Shown: positions 34,053 through 43,553 of the stretch, one piece after another
Layout: each line of letters starts with the position of its first letter
How positions within the stretch are numbered: position 1 is the stretch's first letter
NCBI GenBank assembly: GCA_012523605.1
Contig: JAAYTY010000144.1
Coordinates: 1-51,620 of the forward strand
Length of the DNA: 51,620 nt
Direction: 5' to 3'
Origin: Candidatus Fermentibacterota bacterium
GTDB taxonomy: Bacteria > Fermentibacterota > Fermentibacteria > Fermentibacterales > Fermentibacteraceae
Position numbers and translations under genes: made by a program
Notes under the pieces: generated by a model
Databases searched by the model: none
What the model saw: the letters and a program-made list of their open reading frames with translations, nothing else
Told to the model about the DNA's origin: nothing

Positions 34053-34074
34053 CGCTGGTGATTTTACCTTCTCC

Positions 34075-34091
34075 GGCGGGGCCGCCCCGCC
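34075..34091 (+). promoter_or_regulatory. tight leader hairpin before gcvT
   Basis: GGCGGGG (34075-34081) pairs perfectly with CCCCGCC (34085-34091) over a three-base loop. It ends six bases before the ribosome site AGGGAGAG. It is too short for a glycine riboswitch; it may affect translation or mRNA stability. Confidence 0.4.
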
Positions 34092-34110
34092 TTTCCAGGG
34101 AGAGAGAACG

Positions 34111-35214
34111 ATGGACAGGAAAACGCCGCTCTACGATCGCCACTCGGCTCTAGGCGCCAGGATCGAACCCTTCGCGGGATACCTCATGCCCATCCAGTAC
34201 TCGGGCATCATGGCAGAACACATGGCCGTCCGCAAGAAGGCCGGGCTTTTCGACCTGTCGCACATGGGCGAATTCATGGTCGAGGGGCCCGGAGCGCTCG
34301 ACTTTCTCGACATGCTCCTCACCAACAACGCCGACGTCGAGCCGGGGAAGGCCTACTACAGCACGATGTGCTATCCCGACGGCGGCATAGTGGACGACCT
34401 GATAGTGTACCGGCTCTCCGAGAGCGAGTACCTAATGGTGGTGAACGCGGCCAACCTGGACAAGGACTGGGCCTGGGTCTCGAGCCACGCTCGAGGGTGT
34501 GACGTGCGTATCACCAACCGGAGCGACGAAACGGCCCTGGTGGCGATTCAGGGGCCGGAAGCCCAGAAGATAGCGTCGAAGTTCACGGACACCGATCTCG
34601 ATTCGATACCGTACTACGCCCACAGGAGCGGCGCCGTCGCAGGCAGGAGCGCCATCATCGCTCGGACCGGATACACGGGGGAGGACGGATTCGAGTTCTA
34701 CGTCTCCTCCGGAGACGCCACTGCCGTCTGGGACGCTGTGATGGACGACTCGGCCTCGAGCAGGATAGTCCCCGTGGGTCTCGGCGCCCGGGACACCCTT
34801 CGCCTGGAGGTGGGGTACGTCCTCTACGGAAACGACATAGACCATACGACTACCCCCCTGGAGGCGAAGCTGGGCTGGGTGGTGAAGCTGGCCTCGGGCA
34901 AGGATTTCATCGGCCGCGAGGTTCTTGCGAGGCAGAAGGAGGAGGGAACCGCGCGGAGCCTAGTCGGGCTCAGGGTCGAGGGCCGCGGAGTCATACGCCA
35001 CGGCACAGACCTCTACTCCGGGGAGAGCCGCGTCGGTGTGGTGACCAGCGGGACGATGGCCCCGGCTCTAGGGGTCTCCGTGGGCCTCGGCTATGTCGAG
35101 AAGGCCCTTGCAAAGACCGGCACTCCGCTCGAGGCCGAGATCAGGGGCAGCCGTGTGCCGGTGAAGGTCGTCAAGATACCTTTCTATACAACTGGCAGCC
35201 GCCGCCAGGCATGA
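34111..35214 (+). CDS. gcvT: aminomethyltransferase, glycine cleavage T protein
   Basis: 367 residues from the ATG at 34111, preceded by AGGGAGAG. GcvT takes the aminomethyl group from lipoyl-GcvH, releases ammonia and makes methylene-tetrahydrofolate. FDLSHMGEF (about 50-58), RTGYTGEDGFE (about 188-198) and VGLGARDTLRLEVGY (about 229-243) are conserved folate-site blocks. The C-terminal barrel (GVVTSGTMAPALG) is complete. It is first in the order gcvT-H-PA-PB. A longer upstream frame is not supported by any ribosome site. Confidence 0.95.
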   Translation: MDRKTPLYDRHSALGARIEPFAGYLMPIQYSGIMAEHMAVRKKAGLFDLSHMGEFMVEGPGALDFLDMLLTNNADVEPGKAYYSTMCYPDGGIVDDLIVYRLSESEYLMVVNAANLDKDWAWVSSHARGCDVRITNRSDETALVAIQGPEAQKIASKFTDTDLDSIPYYAHRSGAVAGRSAIIARTGYTGEDGFEFYVSSGDATAVWDAVMDDSASSRIVPVGLGARDTLRLEVGYVLYGNDIDHTTTPLEAKLGWVVKLASGKDFIGREVLARQKEEGTARSLVGLRVEGRGVIRHGTDLYSGESRVGVVTSGTMAPALGVSVGLGYVEKALAKTGTPLEAEIRGSRVPVKVVKIPFYTTGSRRQA

Positions 35215-35236
35215 CCGGGCGGGGAAGGAGCTTCGC

Positions 35237-35623
35237 ATGAGCAGCATCCCTAAGAATCTCCGTTACACCGAGACCCACGAGTGGGCAAGGCTGGAGGCCG
35301 ACGGCACGGTGACCATAGGCATCACGGACTACGCTCAGCATCAGATGGGCGAGATAGTCATGGTGGAGCTGCCCAGGAAGGGGCATCAGGCGGCCAGAGG
35401 TGCGAGCCTGGGCGCCCTCGAGGCGGTGAAGACCGCCTCCGACTACTACTCTCCCGTGGATGGAACCGTGGAGGACGCCAACACGAAGCTCGAGTCAGAC
35501 CCCGGTCTGGTGAACACCGACTGCTACGGGGCCGGCTGGCTCGCGGTCGTGAAACCCTCCGACCCCTCTCAGCTCGACTCGCTCATGGACGCATCCGGCT
35601 ACGCCAGGCATACGGGCGAATAG
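35237..35623 (+). CDS. gcvH: glycine cleavage H protein (lipoyl carrier)
   Basis: 128 residues, the normal size. LRYTETHEWAR opens the lipoyl fold, and LEAVKTASDYYSPVDG contains the lipoylated Lys65. GCVH shuttles the aminomethyl group among P, T and L proteins. GGAAGG precedes the ATG. No lipoate ligase, lipoyl synthase or L protein gene lies in the window. Confidence 0.96.
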   Translation: MSSIPKNLRYTETHEWARLEADGTVTIGITDYAQHQMGEIVMVELPRKGHQAARGASLGALEAVKTASDYYSPVDGTVEDANTKLESDPGLVNTDCYGAGWLAVVKPSDPSQLDSLMDASGYARHTGE

Positions 35624-35630
35624 GGAACAG

Positions 35631-36977
<1,347 letters not shown>

Positions 36978-36978
36978 G

Positions 36979-38439
36979 ATGGAAGGGACCATCTTCTCGA
37001 AGAGCTGCTGCGGACGCCGGGGAATGGACCTCCCAGCGCCGGAGGTTCCCGTGCTCGATCCCTCCGCGGTCCTGGGTCCCGGCAGGCTCCGTTCCGCGCC
37101 GGTCGGCCTCCCCCAGGTCAGCGAGCCTCAGGCCGTGAGGCACTTCGTCAACCTCGGGGTCAAGAACTACCACGTGGACAAAGGCATCTATCCGCTGGGC
37201 TCTTGCACGATGAAATACAATCCCAAGCTCAACGAGGACCTCGCGAGGCACCCTGCCTTCGCCGGCCTGCACCCGCTTGCTCCGGCCCGGGCCGCCCAGG
37301 GCGCGCTGGAGCTGATGCACGAGCTGGGGACCTACCTGTGCGAGATCACGGGATTCCGCGGAGTGACCCTCCAGCCTGCCGCCGGAGCCCAGGGTGAGTT
37401 CACGGGACTCCTCCTCATCAGGAAGTGGCACGACGCGAGGGGAGATGCCGGAAGGGTCGAGGTGCTGATGCCCGATTCGGCCCACGGCACCAACCCCGCA
37501 TCCAGCACTCTGGCGGGCATGCGGGTGGTCAGCGTGAAATCCGACTCCCGAGGCGAAGTGGATCTCGACGACCTGAAGGCGAAGGCCGGCCCCCTGACCG
37601 CGGCTCTCATGCTGACGAACCCCAACACTCTCGGGATCTTCGAGTCGCGCATCGGAGAGATCACGAGGATCGTCCACGAGGCCGGCGGCCTCTGCTACAT
37701 GGACGGAGCGAACCTCAACGCCCTCCTGGGGATCGCGAGGCCGGGGGACATGGGATTCGACGTCTGCCACGTGAACCTGCACAAGACCTTCTCCACCCCC
37801 CACGGCGGAGGCGGGCCCGGCGCGGGGCCCGTGGCCTGCGCCGAGCCTCTGGCCAGGTTCCTGCCGAATCCGGTCGTCGTGCGCGCCGGGGACGGCTCCT
37901 ATGCGTTCGAGCCCGGCGGGAGGGAGTCCTTCGGAAGGCTGCTGGCCTTCCACGGCAACTTCGGGGTTCTCGTCAGGGCCTGGGCGTACATCCGGACTCT
38001 CGGCGCGGCAGGCCTCCGCGAGACGGCCGAGAACGCGCTGATAAACGCCAACTACCTCAGGGCGCGGCTGAAGGGTGCCTTCGAGCTTCCCTATGACCAC
38101 GGCCCCTGCATGCACGAGTTCGTGCTGTCGGGCGAGGCGCAGGCGAAGAAAGGCGTCAGGACGCTGGACATCGCGAAGAGGCTGCTCGACTACGGTTTCC
38201 ATGCCCCCACCATCTATTTCCCCCTGATCGTTCACGAGGCGATCATGATCGAGCCCACCGAGACCGAGGGTCTCCAGTCCCTCGACGCCTTCGCGGACGC
38301 CATGCTCGCCATCGCGAGGGAGGTCGAGGAGAAGCCGCACCTCGTCACGGACGCACCGGTGAACACGCCGGTCCTTCGGCTCGACGAGGTCCGCGCCGTG
38401 AAGGAGCTGGACATAGCGGAACCGTGGGAGAGAACGTAG
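36979..38439 (+). CDS. gcvPB: glycine dehydrogenase (decarboxylating) subunit 2
   Basis: 486 residues from the ATG at 36979, one base after the gcvPA stop. This subunit holds the cofactor: HKTFSTPHGGGGPG has the Schiff-base Lys269. YPLGSCTMKYNP, QPAAGAQGEFTGL and DSAHGTNPAS are conserved, and MDGANLNAL contributes the cofactor Asp. Together with gcvPA it decarboxylates glycine and loads GcvH. The gene overlaps the following PH-like membrane protein gene by 16 bases, which joins the gcv operon to the uncharacterised block downstream. Confidence 0.96.
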   Translation: MEGTIFSKSCCGRRGMDLPAPEVPVLDPSAVLGPGRLRSAPVGLPQVSEPQAVRHFVNLGVKNYHVDKGIYPLGSCTMKYNPKLNEDLARHPAFAGLHPLAPARAAQGALELMHELGTYLCEITGFRGVTLQPAAGAQGEFTGLLLIRKWHDARGDAGRVEVLMPDSAHGTNPASSTLAGMRVVSVKSDSRGEVDLDDLKAKAGPLTAALMLTNPNTLGIFESRIGEITRIVHEAGGLCYMDGANLNALLGIARPGDMGFDVCHVNLHKTFSTPHGGGGPGAGPVACAEPLARFLPNPVVVRAGDGSYAFEPGGRESFGRLLAFHGNFGVLVRAWAYIRTLGAAGLRETAENALINANYLRARLKGAFELPYDHGPCMHEFVLSGEAQAKKGVRTLDIAKRLLDYGFHAPTIYFPLIVHEAIMIEPTETEGLQSLDAFADAMLAIAREVEEKPHLVTDAPVNTPVLRLDEVRAVKELDIAEPWERT

Positions 38440-38867
38440 AAACCGGGGCGCGGTCCGTACTCGAGTGGAGGTCGCACCCTGCAGCCGAGAGGCCGCTGGC
38501 CGCCGCCCTTCTGCTCGTTATAATGCTCGCTGCCACGGGCGGGGCGGTGCTCTGGGGCGGAAGCCCGTGGTGGGGCGTCGTGGGCTTCGCGATGCTCTTC
38601 CTGGGCTTGTGGAGCTTCCTCCTGCCCGCCTGGTACCGGATGGACGGGAAGGGGGTCTCGAAGCGCACCGTCTTCGGCCTGGAGAAGCGCGAGTGGCGGG
38701 AAGTCAGGAGCTTCACGGTGGACAGGTACGGAATGCTCCTCAGTCCGTTTCCCGGACCTGCGAGGCTGGCGAAGTTCCGCGGGCTGTCCGTCCAGTTCTC
38801 GCCCTCCAACAGGGAGGAAGTCGTTGGGTTTGTCGAGGCAAGGACCGTGGGGGACCGTACCCGCTGA
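38424..38867 (+). CDS. small membrane protein with a PH-like domain
   Basis: 147 residues from the GTG at 38424, inside the end of gcvPB. Two hydrophobic helices (LAAALLLVIMLAATGGAVLW, WGVVGFAMLFLGLWSFLLP) are followed by WYRMDGKGVSKRTVFGLEKREWREVR and RGLSVQFSPSNREEVVGFVE, the pattern of a bacterial PH-like domain. Such proteins are envelope-associated but mostly uncharacterised. Codon use and the clear domain pattern support a real gene. It overlaps the next gene by 44 bases, so the two are probably coupled. Confidence 0.75.
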   Translation: MGENVETGARSVLEWRSHPAAERPLAAALLLVIMLAATGGAVLWGGSPWWGVVGFAMLFLGLWSFLLPAWYRMDGKGVSKRTVFGLEKREWREVRSFTVDRYGMLLSPFPGPARLAKFRGLSVQFSPSNREEVVGFVEARTVGDRTR

Positions 38868-39273
38868 CGCCGCGGAGGGCGAGTCCTACGACGATCTGAT
38901 AGGGAAGATCGCCCGTGAGATAGTCAGCCGCGAACTCACAGTTCCGGCGATCATGTTCCTCGAGTCGGTTAAGCCCCTGTCGTTCCTCGGGAACCAGCTT
39001 CTCGTGTTCCTGGATCCGGTGGTCTCCCTCGTGGTGACCTCGGGGGAATACCGGCGCTTCGTCAGGATGCTCGAGGACAGGGAGAACCTCGAAAGGCTGA
39101 TATCCGTGATAGAGGAGGAAAACGCCCTCGAAGAGGCCCGCAGGAGGGAGGAGAGGAGCAGGCGCCCCCGGCGCGGGCTTCGCGCCTTCTTCGGGCGCCG
39201 TGGAGGGCCCGCAGGGGAGCAGAAGGGAGACGGCATTGGCCGGCAAGGAGATCACCAGGATACTGGCAACTGA
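38824..39273 (+). CDS. conserved-looking small protein with coiled C-terminus
   Basis: 149 residues from the TTG at 38824, chosen for GGGAGG seven bases upstream. After about 20 variable residues comes IGKIAREIVSRELTVPAIMFLES, then LSFLGNQLLVFLDPVVSLV, a hydrophobic stretch that may sit on or in a membrane, and a charged helix (LEDRENLERLISVIEEENALEEAR). The C-terminus is Arg-rich. Long overlaps with both neighbours (44 and 38 bases) are unusual, but frame-typical composition argues it is real. From memory, similar short proteins accompany MutL-like ATPase genes in other phyla; that needs a search. Confidence 0.65.
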   Translation: MGLSRQGPWGTVPADAAEGESYDDLIGKIAREIVSRELTVPAIMFLESVKPLSFLGNQLLVFLDPVVSLVVTSGEYRRFVRMLEDRENLERLISVIEEENALEEARRREERSRRPRRGLRAFFGRRGGPAGEQKGDGIGRQGDHQDTGN

Positions 39274-41101
39274 CTGCGGCAGCACGACGACCAAGGCCAT
39301 TCTCATCGAGAAGCGGGCCGGCGAGTACAGGCTGATCCGCCGGGGCGAGGCGCCGACGACGGTGGAGGCGCCCGCCGAGGACGTGACCAAGGGGGTGCTC
39401 AACGCCGTAGGCGAGATAGAGGACCTCGAGGGCAGGGAGTTCCTCGACGCCTCCCGCGAAGGGATAGCCGTGGGTGACGATCTCTCCAGGGGCGTGGACA
39501 TCTTCGTCTCTACCTCCTCCGCCGGGGGAGGGCTCCAGATGACCGTCGCCGGAGTGGTCAAGTCCATGACCGGCGAGAGCGCCCAGCGCGCCGCCCTCGG
39601 CGCCGGCGCGATCGTCATGGACGTCGTCGCCTCGAACGACGGCCGGCTGTTCCACGAGAAGGTCGCCGACATCAGGCGCCTCCGGCCGGACATGATCCTG
39701 CTCTCCGGCGGCATAGACGGAGGGACCATAGACCATGTCGTGGAACTGGCCGAGGTCATAAGGGCCGCCGACCCCAAGCCCAGGTTCGGGGTGGGCTACA
39801 AGCTGCCCGTCATCTACGCAGGGAACAGGGACGCCACAGGAGAGGTGGAGCACGAGCTCGGCGGGATGTCCGCCCTCAAGGTGGTCCCCAACATCCGGCC
39901 CGTCCTCGAGAGGGAGAACCTGGGCCCGGCGCGCGACACGATACACGAACTCTTCATGGAGCATGTCATGGCCCAGGCTCCGGGCTACGGCAAGCTGATG
40001 CAGTGGGCTGGCCACTGGGTTGACGGCAGGTGGGAGAACGTTCCGATCATGCCCACTCCAGGGGCCGTCGGAAAGCTGATCGAGATGGTCGCCAGGGCCG
40101 AGGGCATCCATGTCATGGGCGTGGATATCGGCGGCGCCACGACCGACGTGTTCAGCGTCTTCGACAGCCAGGGCCAGCCCGTCTTCAACCGCACCGTATC
40201 GGCCAACCTGGGGATGAGCTACAGCATTTCGAACGTCCTCGCCAGCGCAGGCATGGAGAACGTGATGCGCTGGGTTCCCTTCAGGATGGACGAGGCCGAC
40301 CTCAGAAACCGCATCCGGAACAAGATGATCAGACCCACGACCATCCCGCAGACCCTCGAGGAGCTGATCGTCGAGCAGGCTATCAGCCGGGAGGCCCTGA
40401 GACTTGCCCTGGTCCAGCACCGGGAGCTGGCCGTGGGCCTCAAGGGGGTGGCGCAGGAGCGGACCATCGGCGACGCCTTCGAGCAGACCCAGACGGGTGC
40501 GACCCTGGTGGACATGATGAAGCTCGACCTGCTGATCGGCTCGGGCGGAGTCCTGTCCCATGCTCCGAGGAGATGCCAGGCGGCGCTGATGATGATCGAC
40601 TCGTTCCTCCCCGAAGGCATCACGATGCTGGCGGTGGACTCGATCTTCATGATGCCCCAGCTCGGCGTTCTCTCGAAAGAGCTCCCGGAAGCGGCCGCCG
40701 AGGTCTTCGACAAGGACTGCCTCATCCGGCTCGGAAGCTGCGTCGCTCCTTCCGGCCAGTCGAAGGACGGCCAGACCACCGCGACCATGCAGATGGAGGC
40801 CCCCGACGGCCGGACGCGCGAGTTCAGGATCGTCTACGGCAGAATGGAGGTGATCCCCCTGGGCGTCGGCGAGAAGGCAAGGGTAACGATACGCCCGGCG
40901 AAGGGGATAGATGTCGGAGCCGGTCCCGGAAGGCAGCTCGAATCGGTGGTCGAGGGCGGAGTCGTTGGAGTCGTGCTCGACGGCAGGGGCAGGCAGCCGT
41001 TCGGCCTTCCGGCGGGAGACGCCGAGAGGATCCGCAAGCTGCAGGAGTGGGCCATGGCCATGACGGCCTACCCCGAGAAGTTCCTTTCCCTGGGGAGGTA
41101 G
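39236..41101 (+). CDS. MutL/GlmL-family ASKHA ATPase (glutamate mutase accessory-like)
   Basis: 621 residues from a TTG at 39236 with GGGAG upstream. ILATDCGSTTTKAIL (Asp13) is the first phosphate loop, and MGVDIGGATTDVF (Asp297) the second, as in the actin/Hsp70/sugar-kinase fold. VDIFVSTSSAGGGLQMTVAG and LRPDMILLSGGIDGG are conserved in the MutL family (pfam13941), whose founder GlmL is linked to cobalamin-dependent glutamate mutase. The C-terminal 120 residues extend beyond GlmL. No mutase subunits (GlmS, GlmE) are present in the window, so the annotation glutamate mutase is probably wrong in function. The partner gene at 41106 follows after four bases. Confidence 0.85.
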   Translation: MAGKEITRILATDCGSTTTKAILIEKRAGEYRLIRRGEAPTTVEAPAEDVTKGVLNAVGEIEDLEGREFLDASREGIAVGDDLSRGVDIFVSTSSAGGGLQMTVAGVVKSMTGESAQRAALGAGAIVMDVVASNDGRLFHEKVADIRRLRPDMILLSGGIDGGTIDHVVELAEVIRAADPKPRFGVGYKLPVIYAGNRDATGEVEHELGGMSALKVVPNIRPVLERENLGPARDTIHELFMEHVMAQAPGYGKLMQWAGHWVDGRWENVPIMPTPGAVGKLIEMVARAEGIHVMGVDIGGATTDVFSVFDSQGQPVFNRTVSANLGMSYSISNVLASAGMENVMRWVPFRMDEADLRNRIRNKMIRPTTIPQTLEELIVEQAISREALRLALVQHRELAVGLKGVAQERTIGDAFEQTQTGATLVDMMKLDLLIGSGGVLSHAPRRCQAALMMIDSFLPEGITMLAVDSIFMMPQLGVLSKELPEAAAEVFDKDCLIRLGSCVAPSGQSKDGQTTATMQMEAPDGRTREFRIVYGRMEVIPLGVGEKARVTIRPAKGIDVGAGPGRQLESVVEGGVVGVVLDGRGRQPFGLPAGDAERIRKLQEWAMAMTAYPEKFLSLGR

Positions 41102-41105
41102 GAGG

Positions 41106-42227
41106 ATGGCATTCGCTTACACACCGGGTCTCAGGGTCGCCGACGTGACGACCGTCCGCAAGGAACGCCGCCTCCCGCTCAAGGGCAGAGTCCTGGTCCG
41201 TGAGGGCGCCGACGTGGACGCCGAGACGGTGGTCGCCAGGACCGAGCTGCCCGGCAACGTGAAGATGCTCAACATAGCCAACATTCTCGGCGTGCCGCCC
41301 GACGACATCCCGGAGCTCCTCTTGAAGAAGGAGGGCGACCCGCTGTCGGAGAACGAGACGATAGCCCAGTCCAGGGGGCTGTTCGGGCTGTTCCGGAACA
41401 CCGTGAGATCACCCATCGAGGGATCCTTCGAGAGCTTCAACAAGGTCACGGGACAGGCGGTTCTCAGGGAGCCGCCGATTCCGGTGACCATCGACGCATA
41501 CGTGAAGGGGCGCGTGGTGGAAGTGATCCCCGACGAGGGCGTCGTGGTGGAGACGAGGGCCACCTTCGTACAGGGCATCTTCGGCATCGGAGGAGAGGTC
41601 AGAGGGTTCCTGAAGACGGTCGTCAAGAGCCCCGACCAGGAGCTGACATCCGATCTGATAGACGCCTCCTGCTCGGGGAGGATCCTGGTGGGAGGCTCGT
41701 TCGTTACCGTGGCCACGCTCCGGAAGGCCGTGTCGGCCGGTGTGAAGGGGATGGTCGTCGGCGGCTTCGACGACAGGGATCTGAAGGATTTCCTCGGCTA
41801 CGATCTCGGCGTCGCCATCACAGGCCACGAGAACAAGGGCATAACCCTCGTCCTGACGGAGGGGTTCGGCCGCATGAACATGGCCCGGGCCACTTTCGAC
41901 CTCCTGAGGAGCCGCGAGGGAATGCTCGCGAGCATAAACGGCGCGACACAGATCAGGGCGGGGGTGATCCGCCCGGAGGTGGTCATCCCGGTCGGCGACG
42001 AGGTACAGGGCAAACCGCCTTCGAGGGAGCAGGGGGCTCTCGTCACCGGATCGCCCGTCAGGGTCATCAGGGCGCCGTATTTCGGCAGGCTGGGCAGAGT
42101 GTCGGCGCTGCCGCCGGAGCTGCAGCAGCTCGAGACCGAGGCTCACGTGAGGGTGCTCGAAGTGGAGTTCGGGGACGGCTCCAGGGCGGTGGTGCCCAGG
42201 GCAAACGTCGAGCTCATAGAGGAATAG
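41106..42227 (+). CDS. barrel-sandwich-type protein linked to the MutL-like ATPase
   Basis: 373 residues with GGAGGTAGGAGG before the ATG. Residues about 15-125 (GRVLVREGADVDAETVVART, VRSPIEGSFESFNKVTGQAVLREPP) have the hairpin and glycine pattern of biotinyl-lipoyl-like or RnfC-type barrel-sandwich domains, but without a lipoyl or biotinyl lysine motif. Residues about 125-160 carry VVEVIPDEGVVVETR, and the C-terminus (PYFGRLGRVSALPPELQQLETEAHVRVLEVEF) resembles a KOW-like domain. I do not know its function. The four-base spacing to the ATPase and the matching recollection of this pair in Chloroflexi-type genomes suggest a fixed partnership. Confidence 0.78.
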   Translation: MAFAYTPGLRVADVTTVRKERRLPLKGRVLVREGADVDAETVVARTELPGNVKMLNIANILGVPPDDIPELLLKKEGDPLSENETIAQSRGLFGLFRNTVRSPIEGSFESFNKVTGQAVLREPPIPVTIDAYVKGRVVEVIPDEGVVVETRATFVQGIFGIGGEVRGFLKTVVKSPDQELTSDLIDASCSGRILVGGSFVTVATLRKAVSAGVKGMVVGGFDDRDLKDFLGYDLGVAITGHENKGITLVLTEGFGRMNMARATFDLLRSREGMLASINGATQIRAGVIRPEVVIPVGDEVQGKPPSREQGALVTGSPVRVIRAPYFGRLGRVSALPPELQQLETEAHVRVLEVEFGDGSRAVVPRANVELIEE

Positions 42228-42270
42228 GTCCGGGCATGTCCTTGCCCTGCTGTCAGGTTCTATCCATGAC

Positions 42271-42292
42271 CCGGGGAGTTTCGGCTCCCCGG
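42271..42292 (+). terminator. terminator-like hairpin between the ATPase pair and the membrane module
   Basis: CCGGGGAG (42271-42278) pairs perfectly with CTCCCCGG (42285-42292) over a six-base loop and is followed by TTCCATTCT. This is the most complete intrinsic-terminator shape in the window. The 100-base gap shows no convincing promoter, so the downstream genes may be read through. Confidence 0.55.
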
Positions 42293-42327
42293 TTCCATTC
42301 TGAGGTCCTGTCGATCGGAGGAGTGGA

Positions 42328-43542
42328 ATGAGGTTGTTCGGTCTTCTCGCGCTGGCGCTGGCCGCCGGCCCGGCGGCACAGCCGGCCGGGCCGCCCGGGA
42401 CCGGCCCGGTTGCATACGGGCAGGCCGCGGCCGACTCGATGCCTTCACCGCCCCCTGCGCCTTCGGTGACCGGTCTCGCCGCCCGCGATGTGCGCGACGA
42501 CGCCGGCGGCGCGATCGAGCTCTCGTGGGAGCTGGTTCCAGGCGTGACGGCCGACTCGCTCCTCGTGTCCCGAAGCGCCGACGGCGGGACATGGGAGACG
42601 GTCGCCTTCCTGCCCGGAGCCGAAGTGGTGTTCACGGACGAGGGGCTGGAGGACGGCGTCGAGTACTCCTACACCGTCACCTCCCTCCTGGGCGGTGCGG
42701 CATCCCAGCCGGCGGGGCCGGTTTCTGCGGTCCCCTCGGCGCAGTGGCTTCACTCGAAGCGCACCGGGATGCTCATCATCCTGGTCCTGCTCTCCGGCGT
42801 GATCTTCTGGTTCATCGACCAGGGCAGGAAGGGCCGAAAGCTGTACATACGCGAGATCGCCGGGCTCTCCGCCGTGGACGACGCCGTCGGCAGGGCCACC
42901 GAGATGGGCCGGTCGGTGCTCTACATCCCCGGCATCATGGGCATGGACGACATCCAGACGATAGCCAGCATGATCATCCTGGGGCGCGTGGCCGGCAAGA
43001 CCGCCGAGTACGGCGCCGACCTTCAGGTGCCGGTCTGCAACAGCGTCGTGATGAGCGTGGGACAGGAGATCGTGAAGGAGGCGTATCTCGCTGCCGGAAG
43101 GCCCGACTCCTACCGTCGCGACAATGTCTTCTACCTCACCGACGACCAGTTCGGATACGCGGCGGGCGTGGACGGGATAATGGTCCGCCAGCGGCCCGCA
43201 GCCATATTCATGCTGGGCACCTTCTACGCCGAGAGCCTCATCCTGGCCGAGACCGGCAAGAGCGTGGGCGCGATCCAGATCGCCGGCACGGCCATGCCCA
43301 GCCAGCTTCCGTTCTTCATCGCCGCCTGCGACTACACCCTCATAGGCGAGGAGCTCTTCGCCGCCAGCGCCTACCTTTCCCGCGAGCCCAAGCTCCTCGG
43401 GAGCCTGAAGGGCCAGGATGCAGCCAAGCTGATTATCATGCTGGTGATCGTTGTCGGCGTGCTCGCCGCCTCGATAGGCACATGGTGGGCGCCGGCGGCC
43501 TCCCTGGCGGACTTCCTCCGCCGCATCCTTCACGTCGAGTAG
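42328..43542 (+). CDS. FN3 plus DUF6754 membrane protein
   Basis: 404 residues, ATG with GGAGGAG upstream. A signal peptide is followed by a fibronectin type III domain (about 44-137; SWELVPGVTADSLLVSRS, YSYTVTSL). A membrane helix at 147-163 leads to the DUF6754 region: GRKLYIREIAGLSAVDDAVGRATEMGR-type start, LYIPGIMGMDDIQTIASM, FYLTDDQFGYAAGV, LAETGKSVGAIQIAGTA and CDYTLIGEELFAASAYLS. A final helix lies at about 372-392. The family is conserved but uncharacterised. Topology suggests FN3 outside and DUF6754 inside, or the reverse with an internal start. It leads the four-gene membrane module. Confidence 0.8.
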   Translation: MRLFGLLALALAAGPAAQPAGPPGTGPVAYGQAAADSMPSPPPAPSVTGLAARDVRDDAGGAIELSWELVPGVTADSLLVSRSADGGTWETVAFLPGAEVVFTDEGLEDGVEYSYTVTSLLGGAASQPAGPVSAVPSAQWLHSKRTGMLIILVLLSGVIFWFIDQGRKGRKLYIREIAGLSAVDDAVGRATEMGRSVLYIPGIMGMDDIQTIASMIILGRVAGKTAEYGADLQVPVCNSVVMSVGQEIVKEAYLAAGRPDSYRRDNVFYLTDDQFGYAAGVDGIMVRQRPAAIFMLGTFYAESLILAETGKSVGAIQIAGTAMPSQLPFFIAACDYTLIGEELFAASAYLSREPKLLGSLKGQDAAKLIIMLVIVVGVLAASIGTWWAPAASLADFLRRILHVE

Positions 43543-43553
43543 GGGGTGGCGGA

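Noticed and set aside
34025..34110. Glycine riboswitch upstream of gcvT
   Set aside because: Fewer than 90 bases separate the divergent gene from gcvT and only one short hairpin is present; a glycine aptamer needs more.
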